Assembly (NCBI GenBank): GCA_002450335.1
Contig: DJZB01000017.1
Span: 7,285-28,456 of the forward strand
Direction of reading: 5' to 3'
DNA from: Rhodobiaceae bacterium UBA6963
Lineage (GTDB): Bacteria > Pseudomonadota > Alphaproteobacteria > RS24
Length of the DNA: 21,172 nucleotides
The position numbers and the translations under genes were made by a program. This document shows, in pieces, positions 7,194 through 14,971 of this stretch. The notes beneath the pieces were generated by a model. The model was not told where the DNA came from, searched no databases, and saw only the letters and a list, made by a program, of their open reading frames with translations. How positions within the stretch are numbered: the stretch's first letter is position 1; every line of letters begins with the position of its first letter.

Positions 7194-8120
7194 ATGCAAA
7201 TTTACTTACCCATTGCAGAGACCAGCGTGAGCATTTACTTGCTGCTTGGGCTTGGTGGCCTTGTAGGCTTTTTATCCGGCATGTTTGGGGTTGGCGGTGG
7301 CTTTCTTATGACCCCGCTTCTGATTTTTATCGGTATTCCCCCAACTGTAGCCGTCGCAAGTGAAGCCAATCAAATTTTGGCCTCTTCCATCTCCGGCGGC
7401 ATGGCTCACTTTCAAAAACGCGGTGTTGATATTCGCATGGGGTGCGTTTTGTTGGTTGGCGGATTGTTGGGTTCGGCAGTCGGCGTTCAGCTTTATGCTG
7501 TGATGCGCGAAATGGGTCAGATAGACCTCCTAATCTCTCTTTGTTATGTGGTGTTTCTTGGCATTATCGGCCTGCTCATGATGATAGAGAGTATTCGCGC
7601 CATCCATGCCAGACAAATCGGGCGGCCTATCCCTGCCAGACGGCCGGGGCAACATAATTGGATACATGGCCTGCCTTTTAAAATGCGGTTTAAAGTGTCT
7701 CATCTTTACACCAGCATTATCCCACCAATTCTTATTGGGTTTTTTGTCGGTATTCTGGCAGCAATTATGGGTGTCGGCGGCGGCTTCATCATGGTTCCGG
7801 CGATGATTTATCTGCTCCGTATGCCGACAAATGTTGTGATAGGCACATCTCTGTTTCAGATTATTTTCGTGTCAGCGGCAGTGACGGTCATGCATGCCGT
7901 AAAAAACCAGACGGTTGATGTTGTATTAGCCACAATCTTGATTATTGGTGGTGTCGTGGGCGCACAAATTGGCGCCCGTCTTGGACAAAAACTCAGAGGC
8001 GAACAGTTAAGAGCCTTACTCGCACTAATTGTGCTGGGCGTCGGCATTAAAATGCTGAATGATTTACTTTTCATGCCAACCGAAATTTACTCTCTTTCTT
8101 CTTCAGGGGTCATGCCGTAA
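7194..8120 (+). CDS. TauE/SafE-family sulfite/sulfonate exporter-like membrane protein
   Basis: This 308-residue inner-membrane protein has two repeated halves, each starting with the family signature: LSGMFGVGGGFLMTP near residue 27 and LAAIMGVGGGFIMVP near residue 198. About eight hydrophobic segments are visible, with a polar loop at about 138-170. The TauE/SafE family (formerly DUF81) includes exporters of sulfite, sulfoacetate and other organic anions, and many members have no known substrate. No clear ribosome site precedes the ATG. Its stop overlaps the next start by one base (TAATG), so the TIGR02186 protein is translationally coupled to it. First gene of a four-gene run. Confidence 0.9.
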   Translation: MQIYLPIAETSVSIYLLLGLGGLVGFLSGMFGVGGGFLMTPLLIFIGIPPTVAVASEANQILASSISGGMAHFQKRGVDIRMGCVLLVGGLLGSAVGVQLYAVMREMGQIDLLISLCYVVFLGIIGLLMMIESIRAIHARQIGRPIPARRPGQHNWIHGLPFKMRFKVSHLYTSIIPPILIGFFVGILAAIMGVGGGFIMVPAMIYLLRMPTNVVIGTSLFQIIFVSAAVTVMHAVKNQTVDVVLATILIIGGVVGAQIGARLGQKLRGEQLRALLALIVLGVGIKMLNDLLFMPTEIYSLSSSGVMP

Positions 8121-8893
8121 TGCGCATATGTCTTAAGAGAAGGGGTCTGAACACATGCCTCATGCTATTTATGTTGTTTACGGCGCCTTTATCAGAGGCC
8201 AAGGGGAACGAGCTTGTAACAGATCTCTCAACATCCGAGGTTGCCATTCAAGCAAATTTTGATGGGGAAACAGTTTTACTGTTTGGCGCTTTTGAAACCT
8301 CAATGAAAAATGCCTCACCGGATATTGTGGTGATACTGCGTGGGCCGGATGAAGCATTAAAAGTTAGACGCAAAGACAAAACTTTCGGATTATGGGTGAA
8401 CACAGAGTCACTGTCCGTTTCCTCAACACCATCTTATTATGCGGTTGCCGCATCACGTGGGTTAGCTGATATCGCTTCACCTGCAACACGTCAGGAAATG
8501 GGCATCGGCTTGGACTATGTTCCGATAAAACTTGCCTCAACCCACGAAGACACTGATCTATTTCTGGAAGGTCTTATCCGCAACAAACAAAGCCGCGATT
8601 TATATTCCGAAAATCCGTCCGGCGTGAAAATTATTGGCAACCGACTTTTTAGGACTGAAATTGCTCTTCCTCCGGGTGTTCCAATGGGGATTTATGATGC
8701 GAAAATAATTTTATTTGATGCGGGAAATGTTCTGAGCATGCAAAACAACACAATAATTGTCGGCATTGCTGGCTTTGAACAATTCCTTCATCGCTTGGCG
8801 CATCAGCTTCCCATTCTATATGGTATCACAGGTGTATTGATCGCCGTCTTTTTTGGATGGACGGCAACAATCCTTTTCCGCCGAAGAAGTTAA
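8120..8893 (+). CDS. TIGR02186-family transmembrane protein (Alph_Pro_TM)
   Basis: This 257-residue protein has an N-terminal signal peptide (cleavage near SEA-K at about residue 28), a long extracytoplasmic beta-rich region with motifs such as IVVILRGPDEALKVRRK and FGLWVNT, and one C-terminal membrane helix (about 232-252) ending in RRRS. This layout and wording match the TIGR02186/PF09608 family, known mainly from alphaproteobacteria and often next to TauE/SafE genes. The function is not established. The topology suggests a periplasmic domain anchored beside the exporter, perhaps an accessory subunit. Its start overlaps the stop of the TauE gene. Confidence 0.85.
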   Translation: MRICLKRRGLNTCLMLFMLFTAPLSEAKGNELVTDLSTSEVAIQANFDGETVLLFGAFETSMKNASPDIVVILRGPDEALKVRRKDKTFGLWVNTESLSVSSTPSYYAVAASRGLADIASPATRQEMGIGLDYVPIKLASTHEDTDLFLEGLIRNKQSRDLYSENPSGVKIIGNRLFRTEIALPPGVPMGIYDAKIILFDAGNVLSMQNNTIIVGIAGFEQFLHRLAHQLPILYGITGVLIAVFFGWTATILFRRRS

Positions 8894-8936
8894 AGCAGAA
8901 GCTAATAATAAGCGGTTCATAATAAGAGGTTTAATA

Positions 8937-8954
8937 ATGGTGACTCATGGATGA
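8937..8954 (+). other. Five-codon upstream reading frame overlapping the ccdA start
   Basis: The sequence AAGAGG (8924-8929) is ideally spaced for the ATG at 8937, which opens a five-codon frame (M-V-T-H-G) ending in TGA at 8952-8954. This overlaps the ccdA-like start at 8947, which has no good ribosome site of its own. Ribosomes ending the mini-frame could restart on ccdA. An alternative is that the AAGAGG simply serves 8947 at the unusually long distance of 17 bases. Confidence 0.35.
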
Positions 8955-9702
8955 ATTCGGGTTTTCCCTTGGGGCGGCTTTTCTTGGAGGCTTGCTAAGT
9001 TTTCTCTCGCCTTGTGTCCTTCCACTTGTGCCGGGCTATCTGTGCTTTGCTGCCGGTATCGGCTTTGAAGAACTGTCAGACGCCGATGAAAACGTCATTT
9101 GGGGACGTATCCTTCCGGGCGCATTGGCTTTTGTTGCCGGCTTTTCGGTTGTCTTTATTTCTCTCGGCGCAGGGGCCGCGGCGATTAATCCGTTTATTCT
9201 GGGTCATAAGGATTTACTCGCCAAAATTGCCGGTGTCTTTATTGTCATACTCGGTCTTCATATGGCGGGGATTTTTAGAATTTCTTTCTTGCAGCGCGAA
9301 CTTCGCGTCACCAAACCTGTCAATAATGATGAGAGTAAGGGCGAAAAACAGCTTCTAACCGCTTTTGGTCTTGGACTGGCCTTTGCATTTGGTTGGACGC
9401 CTTGCATAGGTCCTATTTTAGCAACCATACTGACCCTCGCGGCATCCAGCGACAGTCTGCAACAGGGTGTTGGACTGTTGGCAACTTATGCGGCAGGTCT
9501 GGGAGTGCCCTTTGTTCTGTCAGCAATTGGTGTGGGGTATTTCCTGAAAAGCTCGTCTAAAATCAAACAGAGATTAGGCCTGTTGGAAAAAATAACCGGC
9601 GGCTTATTGATTACAACCGGGGTGCTGATTTTTTCCGGCTCACTCCAAAACCTCGCCACCTACCTTCTTGATTGGTTCCCGGCGCTCTCAACCCTTGGCT
9701 AA
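8947..9702 (+). CDS. ccdA: CcdA-like thiol-disulfide electron transporter
   Basis: CcdA/DsbD-beta proteins carry reducing equivalents from cytoplasmic thioredoxin across the inner membrane to periplasmic thiol proteins. The 251 residues show six hydrophobic segments in two related halves. Each half carries the cysteine of the active pair: Cys23 in LSFLSPCVLPLVPG and Cys153 in FGWTPCIGPILAT. The length is normal for stand-alone CcdA. In-frame TGA at 8941 limits the start to the ATG at 8947. It lies 53 bases after the TIGR02186 gene and 8 bases before the DUF3429 gene. The client could be cytochrome c maturation or a periplasmic reductase. The secreted MsrB about 3 kb away is a candidate by function only. 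Confidence 0.9.
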   Translation: MDEFGFSLGAAFLGGLLSFLSPCVLPLVPGYLCFAAGIGFEELSDADENVIWGRILPGALAFVAGFSVVFISLGAGAAAINPFILGHKDLLAKIAGVFIVILGLHMAGIFRISFLQRELRVTKPVNNDESKGEKQLLTAFGLGLAFAFGWTPCIGPILATILTLAASSDSLQQGVGLLATYAAGLGVPFVLSAIGVGYFLKSSSKIKQRLGLLEKITGGLLITTGVLIFSGSLQNLATYLLDWFPALSTLG

Positions 9703-9710
9703 TTTAAAAA

Positions 9711-10181
9711 ATGATGGAACACACCCAGCCTGAAAATGAAACCATCCCTCCTGTAGCTTTATGGCTGGGGGTGGGGGGGCTCATTCCTTTTCTGGCGCCT
9801 GCAGTGTTTATCTGGATGCCGCCTTCTCAGGGCTGGCAGGGTATTGCCGGCACTTTTGGCATGGTATATGGGGCAATTATTCTGTCATTTCTGGGCGGTG
9901 TCCGATGGGGTGGGGCTTTGCATCATTTGGATACTCGGACGTTTATATTGAGCGTTCTTCCTGCCTTGTTGGCATATGGTGTCTTGGTATTTCCGGCGCT
10001 CCCATTGGGGCCACTGCTCCTCGCTGCATGCCATAGTGTGCAGGGACTGTCCGATATTAGCGCCGCGCAAAATGGCATGTTGCCGGTTTGGTATGCGCGG
10101 TTGCGCGCCGGGCTTACACTGGGCGCAGTATCGTCATTATTATCAATTACGTTGAATTTTTATCTCGCGGCTAACATATAA
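9711..10181 (+). CDS. DUF3429 membrane protein
   Basis: This 156-residue protein has about five hydrophobic segments and the DUF3429 wording: WLGVGGLIPFLAP near the start, YGAIILSFLGGVRWG at about residues 53-67, and PVWYARLRAGLT at about 124-135. The family (related to eukaryotic TMEM69) has no known function. It starts with two adjacent ATGs; the second (9714) would serve equally well. It ends the plus-strand run and converges with the TetR gene, with 16 bases between the stops and no clear terminator. Confidence 0.82.
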   Translation: MMEHTQPENETIPPVALWLGVGGLIPFLAPAVFIWMPPSQGWQGIAGTFGMVYGAIILSFLGGVRWGGALHHLDTRTFILSVLPALLAYGVLVFPALPLGPLLLAACHSVQGLSDISAAQNGMLPVWYARLRAGLTLGAVSSLLSITLNFYLAANI

Positions 10182-10197
10182 AGCAAAACCCCCAAGG

Positions 10198-10812
10198 CTA
10201 TTTGGCCACAAAAGACCGAACACCGCCAAGATATAGCTGGGAAGCAAAACGGGCTGTCTGAACAGGGTCAGGCGGGTTACGTGTCATCATTTCATCAAGT
10301 ATTGAAAAGGCCGAGCCACTAATGGCGGCTGTCATATAATCTACGTCCAAATCCGGAACAATGCCGGATTGAATAGCTTGCAATAAATCTTCCCGCAACT
10401 CCTCAAGACCTGCACGTGTTTGCGGGCCTGACAAATACCCCCCCTCGCGCCCACGATTTGAGCGCAGCAGACCATAGTCACCTGGGTTATTTGCAAAATA
10501 GGAAAAATAAGCGAGGAAACTCGCTTCAATAAAGTCTTCAAAATTTTTTGCGTTAGCGCGGACTGATCGCAGGCGCGGGCGCAGCCTTCCACCAATATCG
10601 GCAATCAGGGCGTCAAAAACTTCTTCTTTACCGGTGAAGTAATTGTAAAATGTCCCGCTTGCCAAACCCGTACGCCTGATAATGTCGCGCACAGTCGTAC
10701 CGCCGAAACCAATTTCGGTAAAAACCTCGCGTGCGGCAATCAAGATAGAGTCTTTATTATTCGCGCGAGTGGTGGCTCTTTTTCCGGCGATAACCGCTTC
10801 GGTTTTAGACAT
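10198..10812 (-). CDS. TetR/AcrR-family transcriptional regulator
   Basis: This 204-residue regulator has an N-terminal helix-turn-helix domain (about residues 18-65). The recognition part reads TTVRDIIRRTGLASGTFYNYF with a GKEEVF helix after it, the classic TetR pattern. The C-terminal ligand-binding domain is all helical and carries no motif that names a ligand. It lies 57 bases downstream of the pyrD-arsC frame on the same strand, so it may be read from that transcript or from its own promoter in the gap. No obvious palindromic operator was found beside it, so its targets are not predictable from this window. Confidence 0.9.
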   Translation of the reverse strand: MSKTEAVIAGKRATTRANNKDSILIAAREVFTEIGFGGTTVRDIIRRTGLASGTFYNYFTGKEEVFDALIADIGGRLRPRLRSVRANAKNFEDFIEASFLAYFSYFANNPGDYGLLRSNRGREGGYLSGPQTRAGLEELREDLLQAIQSGIVPDLDVDYMTAAISGSAFSILDEMMTRNPPDPVQTARFASQLYLGGVRSFVAK

Positions 10813-10869
10813 ATCCCCTCCGAAATGTCTTTTTACTATACTCTTTATAGGCTTGTCTTACCCTGAATT

Positions 10870-11220
10870 TCACACTGGCAAAAGAGGCAGTACATTCTCT
10901 GGCGGTCGGCCAATCGCCGCACCATTGGGTGTTTCAACAATGGGCCGCTCTATCAAAATCGGGTTTTCCGACATTGCTTTGATCAAAACGGCTTCATCAT
11001 CAACCTCTGCAAGCTTCAATTCTTTATACAATTTCTCATTTTTACGCATGGCATCGCGCGCTGAAAGACCAAGCTTTTTCAGAAGCGCTTTAATCTGCTT
11101 TTCAGTTAATGGGGTTTTGAGATATTCAACAATTTCAGGGATTGTTCCGTTTTCTTCCAAGAGAGCAAGCGTCTGCCGTGATTTTGTACATCTCGGATTA
11201 TGTAAGATTTTCACTTCCAT
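10870..11220 (-). CDS. arsC: Glutaredoxin-type arsenate reductase domain, possibly also made from an internal start
   Basis: From the internal ATG at 11220 the frame encodes 116 residues of an ArsC-family protein. Catalytic Cys11 lies in HNPRCTKSR. The three anion-binding arginines of E. coli ArsC are matched by Arg59 (DAMRKN), Arg92 (LIERPIV) and Arg105 (IGRPPENV). True ArsC reduces arsenate using glutathione and glutaredoxin; some relatives have other roles, and no ars operon is nearby. A good ribosome site (GAAGGGG) stands about six bases before this ATG, so the domain can probably be translated separately even though the pyrD frame runs into it. The usual ArsC is 115-140 residues, so nothing is missing. 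Confidence 0.85.
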   Translation of the reverse strand: MEVKILHNPRCTKSRQTLALLEENGTIPEIVEYLKTPLTEKQIKALLKKLGLSARDAMRKNEKLYKELKLAEVDDEAVLIKAMSENPILIERPIVETPNGAAIGRPPENVLPLLPV

Positions 11221-12309
11221 TTGTGTCCCCTTCTGTTTTGTCTCACCAGAATTTTTATAAATAACATCAGCCCCTATCGCATCCTCAAGCGATGCAAAAC
11301 CCTCATCGCGCAATAAGTCAGCCAGTTCGCGTTTCAGTTTAGCTATAAGTCCAGGCCCTTGATAGACAAGTGCTGTGTAAATTTGAATAAGTGACGCGCC
11401 AGACTTGATTTTTGCTAATGCATCGGCGGCATCACTGACACCGCCGACACCTATCAGCGTCAAATTACCTTTTGTATGTCTGTAAAATTGTTGCAAAACC
11501 TCTGTGGATTTTTGCATCAATGGTCTTCCTGACAGCCCCCCCTCTTCCCATTTATAGGGAGAGCTTTTTAGACCATCACGGTCAATTGTTGTGTTTGACA
11601 CTATCAGAGCCGCCGGTTTCACCTTAAGGGCGACTTTGGCAATCTCATCAATGTCGTCTTCGGTCAAATCGGGAGCCACTTTCAGTACGACAGGCACATC
11701 TCCGGCGGCTTCTTTCACTTGCGTGATAATTTGTGTCAACGCTTCAGCCGTTTGTAAATCTCTCAAGCCCGGGGTGTTGGGAGATGACACATTTATCGTC
11801 AAATAATCTGCAAGCTCCGAGAAAACTTCAGCGCCGATGCGATAATCATCAATGCGGTCCGGTGAGTCTTTATTCGCACCGATGTTCACACCCACCGGAA
11901 ACCCGCGTGGCAGAAGTGCTTTATAGGAAGATAATCGCGCCCGAACAATCTTGTGACCCTCATTATTAAACCCAAGGCGATTAATAATACCCTCATCTCT
12001 GGTCACGCGAAAAATACGAGGCGACGGATTACCGTCCTGAGGTTGAGGAGTTACGGTTCCGATTTCTGTAAAACCAAAACCCAGCCGACTGACAGCTTCA
12101 GGCAACTCACCGTTTTTATCAAATCCTGCAGCCATACCAAACGGATTTGAAAACTCAAGTCCCATTGCCGAAACGGACAGGATGTAATCATCGCGTCCTG
12201 AAGCGGGAATAAATTTACCGACTGTCGACAATATGCGAACTGTCAGGCGATGCGCCAGTTCGGCAGGCAAGCCAAAAATTAAAGGGCGTATTATTTTATA
12301 TAATCGCAT
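10870..12309 (-). CDS. pyrD: Dihydroorotate dehydrogenase (quinone) fused in frame to an ArsC-type reductase
   Basis: Residues 1 to about 350 are class 2 dihydroorotate dehydrogenase, which oxidises dihydroorotate to orotate in pyrimidine synthesis and passes electrons to quinone at the inner membrane. The amphipathic N-terminal helix (RLYKIIRPLIFGLP) is the membrane anchor. FGMAAGFDKNGE binds FMN and substrate, and NVSSPNTPGLR (173-183) carries the catalytic serine. VSNTTIDRD and GVGGVSD follow as expected. Residues 351-363 (YKNSGETKQKGTQ) are a linker with no stop codon, and residue 364 is the Met of a complete ArsC domain. PyrD would normally end near residue 350-360. The start overlaps the DUF952 stop by one base. 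Confidence 0.9.
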   Translation of the reverse strand: MRLYKIIRPLIFGLPAELAHRLTVRILSTVGKFIPASGRDDYILSVSAMGLEFSNPFGMAAGFDKNGELPEAVSRLGFGFTEIGTVTPQPQDGNPSPRIFRVTRDEGIINRLGFNNEGHKIVRARLSSYKALLPRGFPVGVNIGANKDSPDRIDDYRIGAEVFSELADYLTINVSSPNTPGLRDLQTAEALTQIITQVKEAAGDVPVVLKVAPDLTEDDIDEIAKVALKVKPAALIVSNTTIDRDGLKSSPYKWEEGGLSGRPLMQKSTEVLQQFYRHTKGNLTLIGVGGVSDAADALAKIKSGASLIQIYTALVYQGPGLIAKLKRELADLLRDEGFASLEDAIGADVIYKNSGETKQKGTQMEVKILHNPRCTKSRQTLALLEENGTIPEIVEYLKTPLTEKQIKALLKKLGLSARDAMRKNEKLYKELKLAEVDDEAVLIKAMSENPILIERPIVETPNGAAIGRPPENVLPLLPV

Positions 12310-12686
12310 TATTGCTCCTGATCAGGCGTTTCTCTTGTCATATCTTCAGGAAAAATATGTTTACGACCGTTCAGCCGTAAAGGCCAGACTCTATCTGCAA
12401 GTCGGGGGTCTAATGGCGCATAAAAATGTGGAAACAAAATATTTTCTCGCGAGGCTTCCCATTTTAATGCCGCGCTCAAGCTGGCCACTGGAAAGCGCAC
12501 AAGCACCAACCCATCTTGACCGCTAAAATGTTTTGCAGCTGTCGCCTCAACTTCTTCAGGCGGAGAGAAATGGATAAACCCATCCTCAATATCAAGTTGT
12601 GTGCCGGTGAAAATACCCTTTTCTGCAGCAGACTGCCAATCCAGTTCCGGGCATATTTTGTAAATAAAAGTCGCTCTAGAAGTCAC
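12309..12686 (-). CDS. DUF952 family protein
   Basis: This 125-residue soluble protein carries DUF952 features: ATFIYKICPELDWQ at the N terminus, then DGFIHFSPPEEVEATAAKHF (residues 35-54) and HFYAPLDPRLADRVWPL. The family has no established activity and is often placed just before pyrD in alphaproteobacteria. Start: GTG at 12686; an in-frame stop lies just upstream and no better start exists. The ribosome site is weak. It lies 35 bases after lysK and overlaps pyrD by one base (TAATG), so it is translationally coupled to pyrD. Confidence 0.85.
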   Translation of the reverse strand: MTSRATFIYKICPELDWQSAAEKGIFTGTQLDIEDGFIHFSPPEEVEATAAKHFSGQDGLVLVRFPVASLSAALKWEASRENILFPHFYAPLDPRLADRVWPLRLNGRKHIFPEDMTRETPDQEQ

Positions 12687-12721
12687 GCATTTATCTCATT
12701 CTTCCAATTATGCCGCCCCGA

Positions 12722-14317
12722 TTAATCAGCCGTTAAGTCACCATTCAAGGCTTGATTAATCAGCTCAACAGTGCGTTCCAACCCATAAACAGCTATGAAA
12801 GAACCAAAGCGCGGTCCTTGTGATTGTCCCAACAAAACTTCATACAGCGCTTTGAACCAATCTCTCAGATTATCCTCAAAATAGGTTTTGCCAATCGCAT
12901 ACACTTCAGTCTGAATCTCTTCTGCATCCAAGTCATCTGATAAATTATTAAGTTTATCCCTTAAAGATATCATAGCTTGTTTTTCAGTCTCGTCCGGGTT
13001 GCGATAGCTTTTCGCTGGCTTAACAAAATCATGATAATAAGCCACGGCATAATCTGCCATCGCATCCAACATGGGTAACATTTCAGGCGACGCCTCAGGC
13101 GCATAATTCTTAATAAAGCCCCAGAGTACATTTTTATTATCAGCATTACTGACACTGACGAGATTCAACAACAGCGCAAAACTGACCGGCAAATCACCGG
13201 CCGGGGGCTTACCGCCATGAATATGCCAAACAGGGTTTGTTAGCTGTTCTTCTGGCGTTTGCGAAGGAAACTTATTCAAAAATGTTAGATAATCATCAAC
13301 ATTTTTCGGAATGACATCAAAGTGCAATCGTTTGGCTTTACGCGGGCTTTGAAACATATAAAGAGACAAGCTTTCCGGCGCAGCATAGGTCAACCACTCT
13401 TCAATGGTCAAACCATTACCCCGAGATTTTGAAATTTTCTCGCCGTTTTCATCCAGAAACAGTTCATAGTTAAACCCTTCGGGTGGCGATCCGCCTATCG
13501 CGCGACAAATTTTTGAAGAAAGCGTGACGCTTTCAATCAAATCTTTGCCGGCCATTTCATAATCCACATCAAGCGCGACCCAGCGCATCGCCCAATCCGC
13601 TTTCCATTGCAATTTGCATGCGCCACCAGTGACAGATGTTGTGATGTCTTCGCCACTTTCAGGGTGTGTGTAGCTTATTGTGCCTGCCGTTTCATCGCGT
13701 GCGGTTAACGGCACCATCAAAACTTTGCCACTCGTCGGGCAAATCGGCAAAAACGGACTGTATGTTTTGCGGCGTTCCTCGCCAAGGGTGGGCAGAATAA
13801 TGCCTGTTACAGCTTCATAATTACCAAGAATTTTCAGCAATGTTTCATCCATACGCCCTGATGTGTAATAATCAGTGGCACTGGCAAATTCATAATCAAA
13901 TTCAAATCTGTCCAGAAATGCCTGCAGACGAGCATTATTATGTGCACCGAAACTGTCATGAGTTTCAAACGGGTCAGGCACTCGGGTCAAAGGCTTTTCA
14001 AGATACGCCGCAAGCATATCGGCATTGGGCACATTATCAGGAACTTTTCTGAGGCCATCCATATCATCGGAAAAACAAATCAGTCGCGTTTTGACATCCG
14101 GCGATAGCGTCTCAAGAGCCTGACGCACCATGCTGGTACGCGCCACTTCCCCAAATGTACCGATATGAGGCAAGCCACTCGGTCCATAGCCCGTCTCAAA
14201 CAGCATATCGCTTCTGCCTGAAGCTTCTAAACGTTTCAGGATTTTGCGCGCTTCTTCAAAAGGCCAAGCCTTGCTATCGGCGGCTAAAGTTTTCCAGTTT
14301 TCCAAGTCAGATGTCAT
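12722..14317 (-). CDS. lysK: Class I lysyl-tRNA synthetase
   Basis: This 531-residue enzyme attaches lysine to tRNA-Lys. It belongs to the class I, archaeal-type LysRS, which is unrelated to the class II LysS of most bacteria. Both class I signatures are present: GPSGLPHIG (45-53, the HIGH motif) and EKISKSRGN (293-301, the KMSKS motif). The C-terminal helical anticodon-binding region is complete, and the length is normal for the family. The class I form is usual in alphaproteobacteria. It starts at an ATG with a modest AAGAAG ribosome site and a predicted promoter in the 100-base gap shared with the TerB-like gene. No T-box leader is visible. It leads the colinear group lysK, DUF952, pyrD-arsC, tetR. 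Confidence 0.96.
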   Translation of the reverse strand: MTSDLENWKTLAADSKAWPFEEARKILKRLEASGRSDMLFETGYGPSGLPHIGTFGEVARTSMVRQALETLSPDVKTRLICFSDDMDGLRKVPDNVPNADMLAAYLEKPLTRVPDPFETHDSFGAHNNARLQAFLDRFEFDYEFASATDYYTSGRMDETLLKILGNYEAVTGIILPTLGEERRKTYSPFLPICPTSGKVLMVPLTARDETAGTISYTHPESGEDITTSVTGGACKLQWKADWAMRWVALDVDYEMAGKDLIESVTLSSKICRAIGGSPPEGFNYELFLDENGEKISKSRGNGLTIEEWLTYAAPESLSLYMFQSPRKAKRLHFDVIPKNVDDYLTFLNKFPSQTPEEQLTNPVWHIHGGKPPAGDLPVSFALLLNLVSVSNADNKNVLWGFIKNYAPEASPEMLPMLDAMADYAVAYYHDFVKPAKSYRNPDETEKQAMISLRDKLNNLSDDLDAEEIQTEVYAIGKTYFEDNLRDWFKALYEVLLGQSQGPRFGSFIAVYGLERTVELINQALNGDLTAD

Positions 14318-14366
14318 ATAAATGTCTTCTTATATTTAAATTGGTTATGTTTCAAATATATGCGAG

Positions 14367-14394
14367 AAACTAGCGATTGAGGAAAGCTTGTCAA
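14367..14394 (-). promoter_or_regulatory. Predicted lysK promoter
   Basis: On the minus strand a perfect TTGACA (14389-14394) is followed after 16 bases by TAGTTT (14367-14372), which is only half a match to the -10 consensus. This would start transcription about 40 bases before lysK. The spacing and position are good; the -10 is weak. Confidence 0.35.
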
Positions 14395-14417
14395 ACAACA
14401 TTAATTAAGGAATAGAC

Positions 14418-14843
14418 ATGATTAATCAAACCCCTATGACAGAACAACAGGTTCTTATCAATCTAATGCTGGCGATGGCCGCTGCAGATGAGACAATTAA
14501 TGATGCCGAGCTTTCGCGTATCGAAAGATTGATTGATTTTTTGCCGGTATTTGAGAATTTCCCGCCCGAAGATCTGAGCATTGTCACCAACAGTTTTATA
14601 GAATTAATGGCAGTAGAGGAAGGGCTAGACAGCTTAATGACCCTACTCGCCAGCACATTGCCTCATGAATTGCATGAAACTGCTTATGCGCTGGCTGTCG
14701 AAATTGCTGCCGCGGATTTAACAGTAACACCAGAGGAATTACGCCTTCTCGACATGCTCAGAGATTTTCTAAAAGTAGATAAGCTTGCCGCTGCCGCAAT
14801 TGAGCGAGGCGCACGCGCCAGATTTCGAAAAATTCCCAAGTAA
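14418..14843 (+). CDS. TerB-like helical protein
   Basis: This 141-residue soluble protein is all helical and has two similar acidic segments, LMLAMAAADETINDAELSRIE (about residues 16-36) and LAVEIAAADLTVTPEELRLLD (about 92-112). This tandem pattern, with acidic residues in AAAD-x-x-x-x-xxE, is the mark of the TerB/DUF533-type fold linked to tellurite resistance and membrane-associated stress complexes. A lone TerB domain without other ter genes is common and of unknown role. The ATG has AAGGAA seven bases upstream. It is divergent from lysK and followed 128 bases later by the glycosyltransferase gene. Confidence 0.75.
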   Translation: MINQTPMTEQQVLINLMLAMAAADETINDAELSRIERLIDFLPVFENFPPEDLSIVTNSFIELMAVEEGLDSLMTLLASTLPHELHETAYALAVEIAAADLTVTPEELRLLDMLRDFLKVDKLAAAAIERGARARFRKIPK

Positions 14844-14971
14844 CGCACGATCCCAGAAATCAGGCTGATATGATTTTTCTATTTTTGTGAGCATCTTGAT
14901 TTATTCTCTTTGCAATAAGTAGAACTCTCCCCGCGCATCTGTAAGGCTGTGAAACAGGGGGACGATATAAA

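Noticed and set aside
7036..7230. Small plus-strand frame of 64 codons upstream of and overlapping the TauE gene
   Set aside because: No ribosome site and no recognisable pattern; it runs into the TauE frame in another phase.
10682..11260. Plus-strand open frame of 192 codons across the tetR/arsC gap
   Set aside because: Opposite two recognised genes, with no ribosome site and a low-complexity, serine-rich translation with no domain.
14318..14417. T-box or other amino-acid-sensing leader ahead of lysK
   Set aside because: The gap is only 100 bases and shows no T-box sequence or terminator hairpin.
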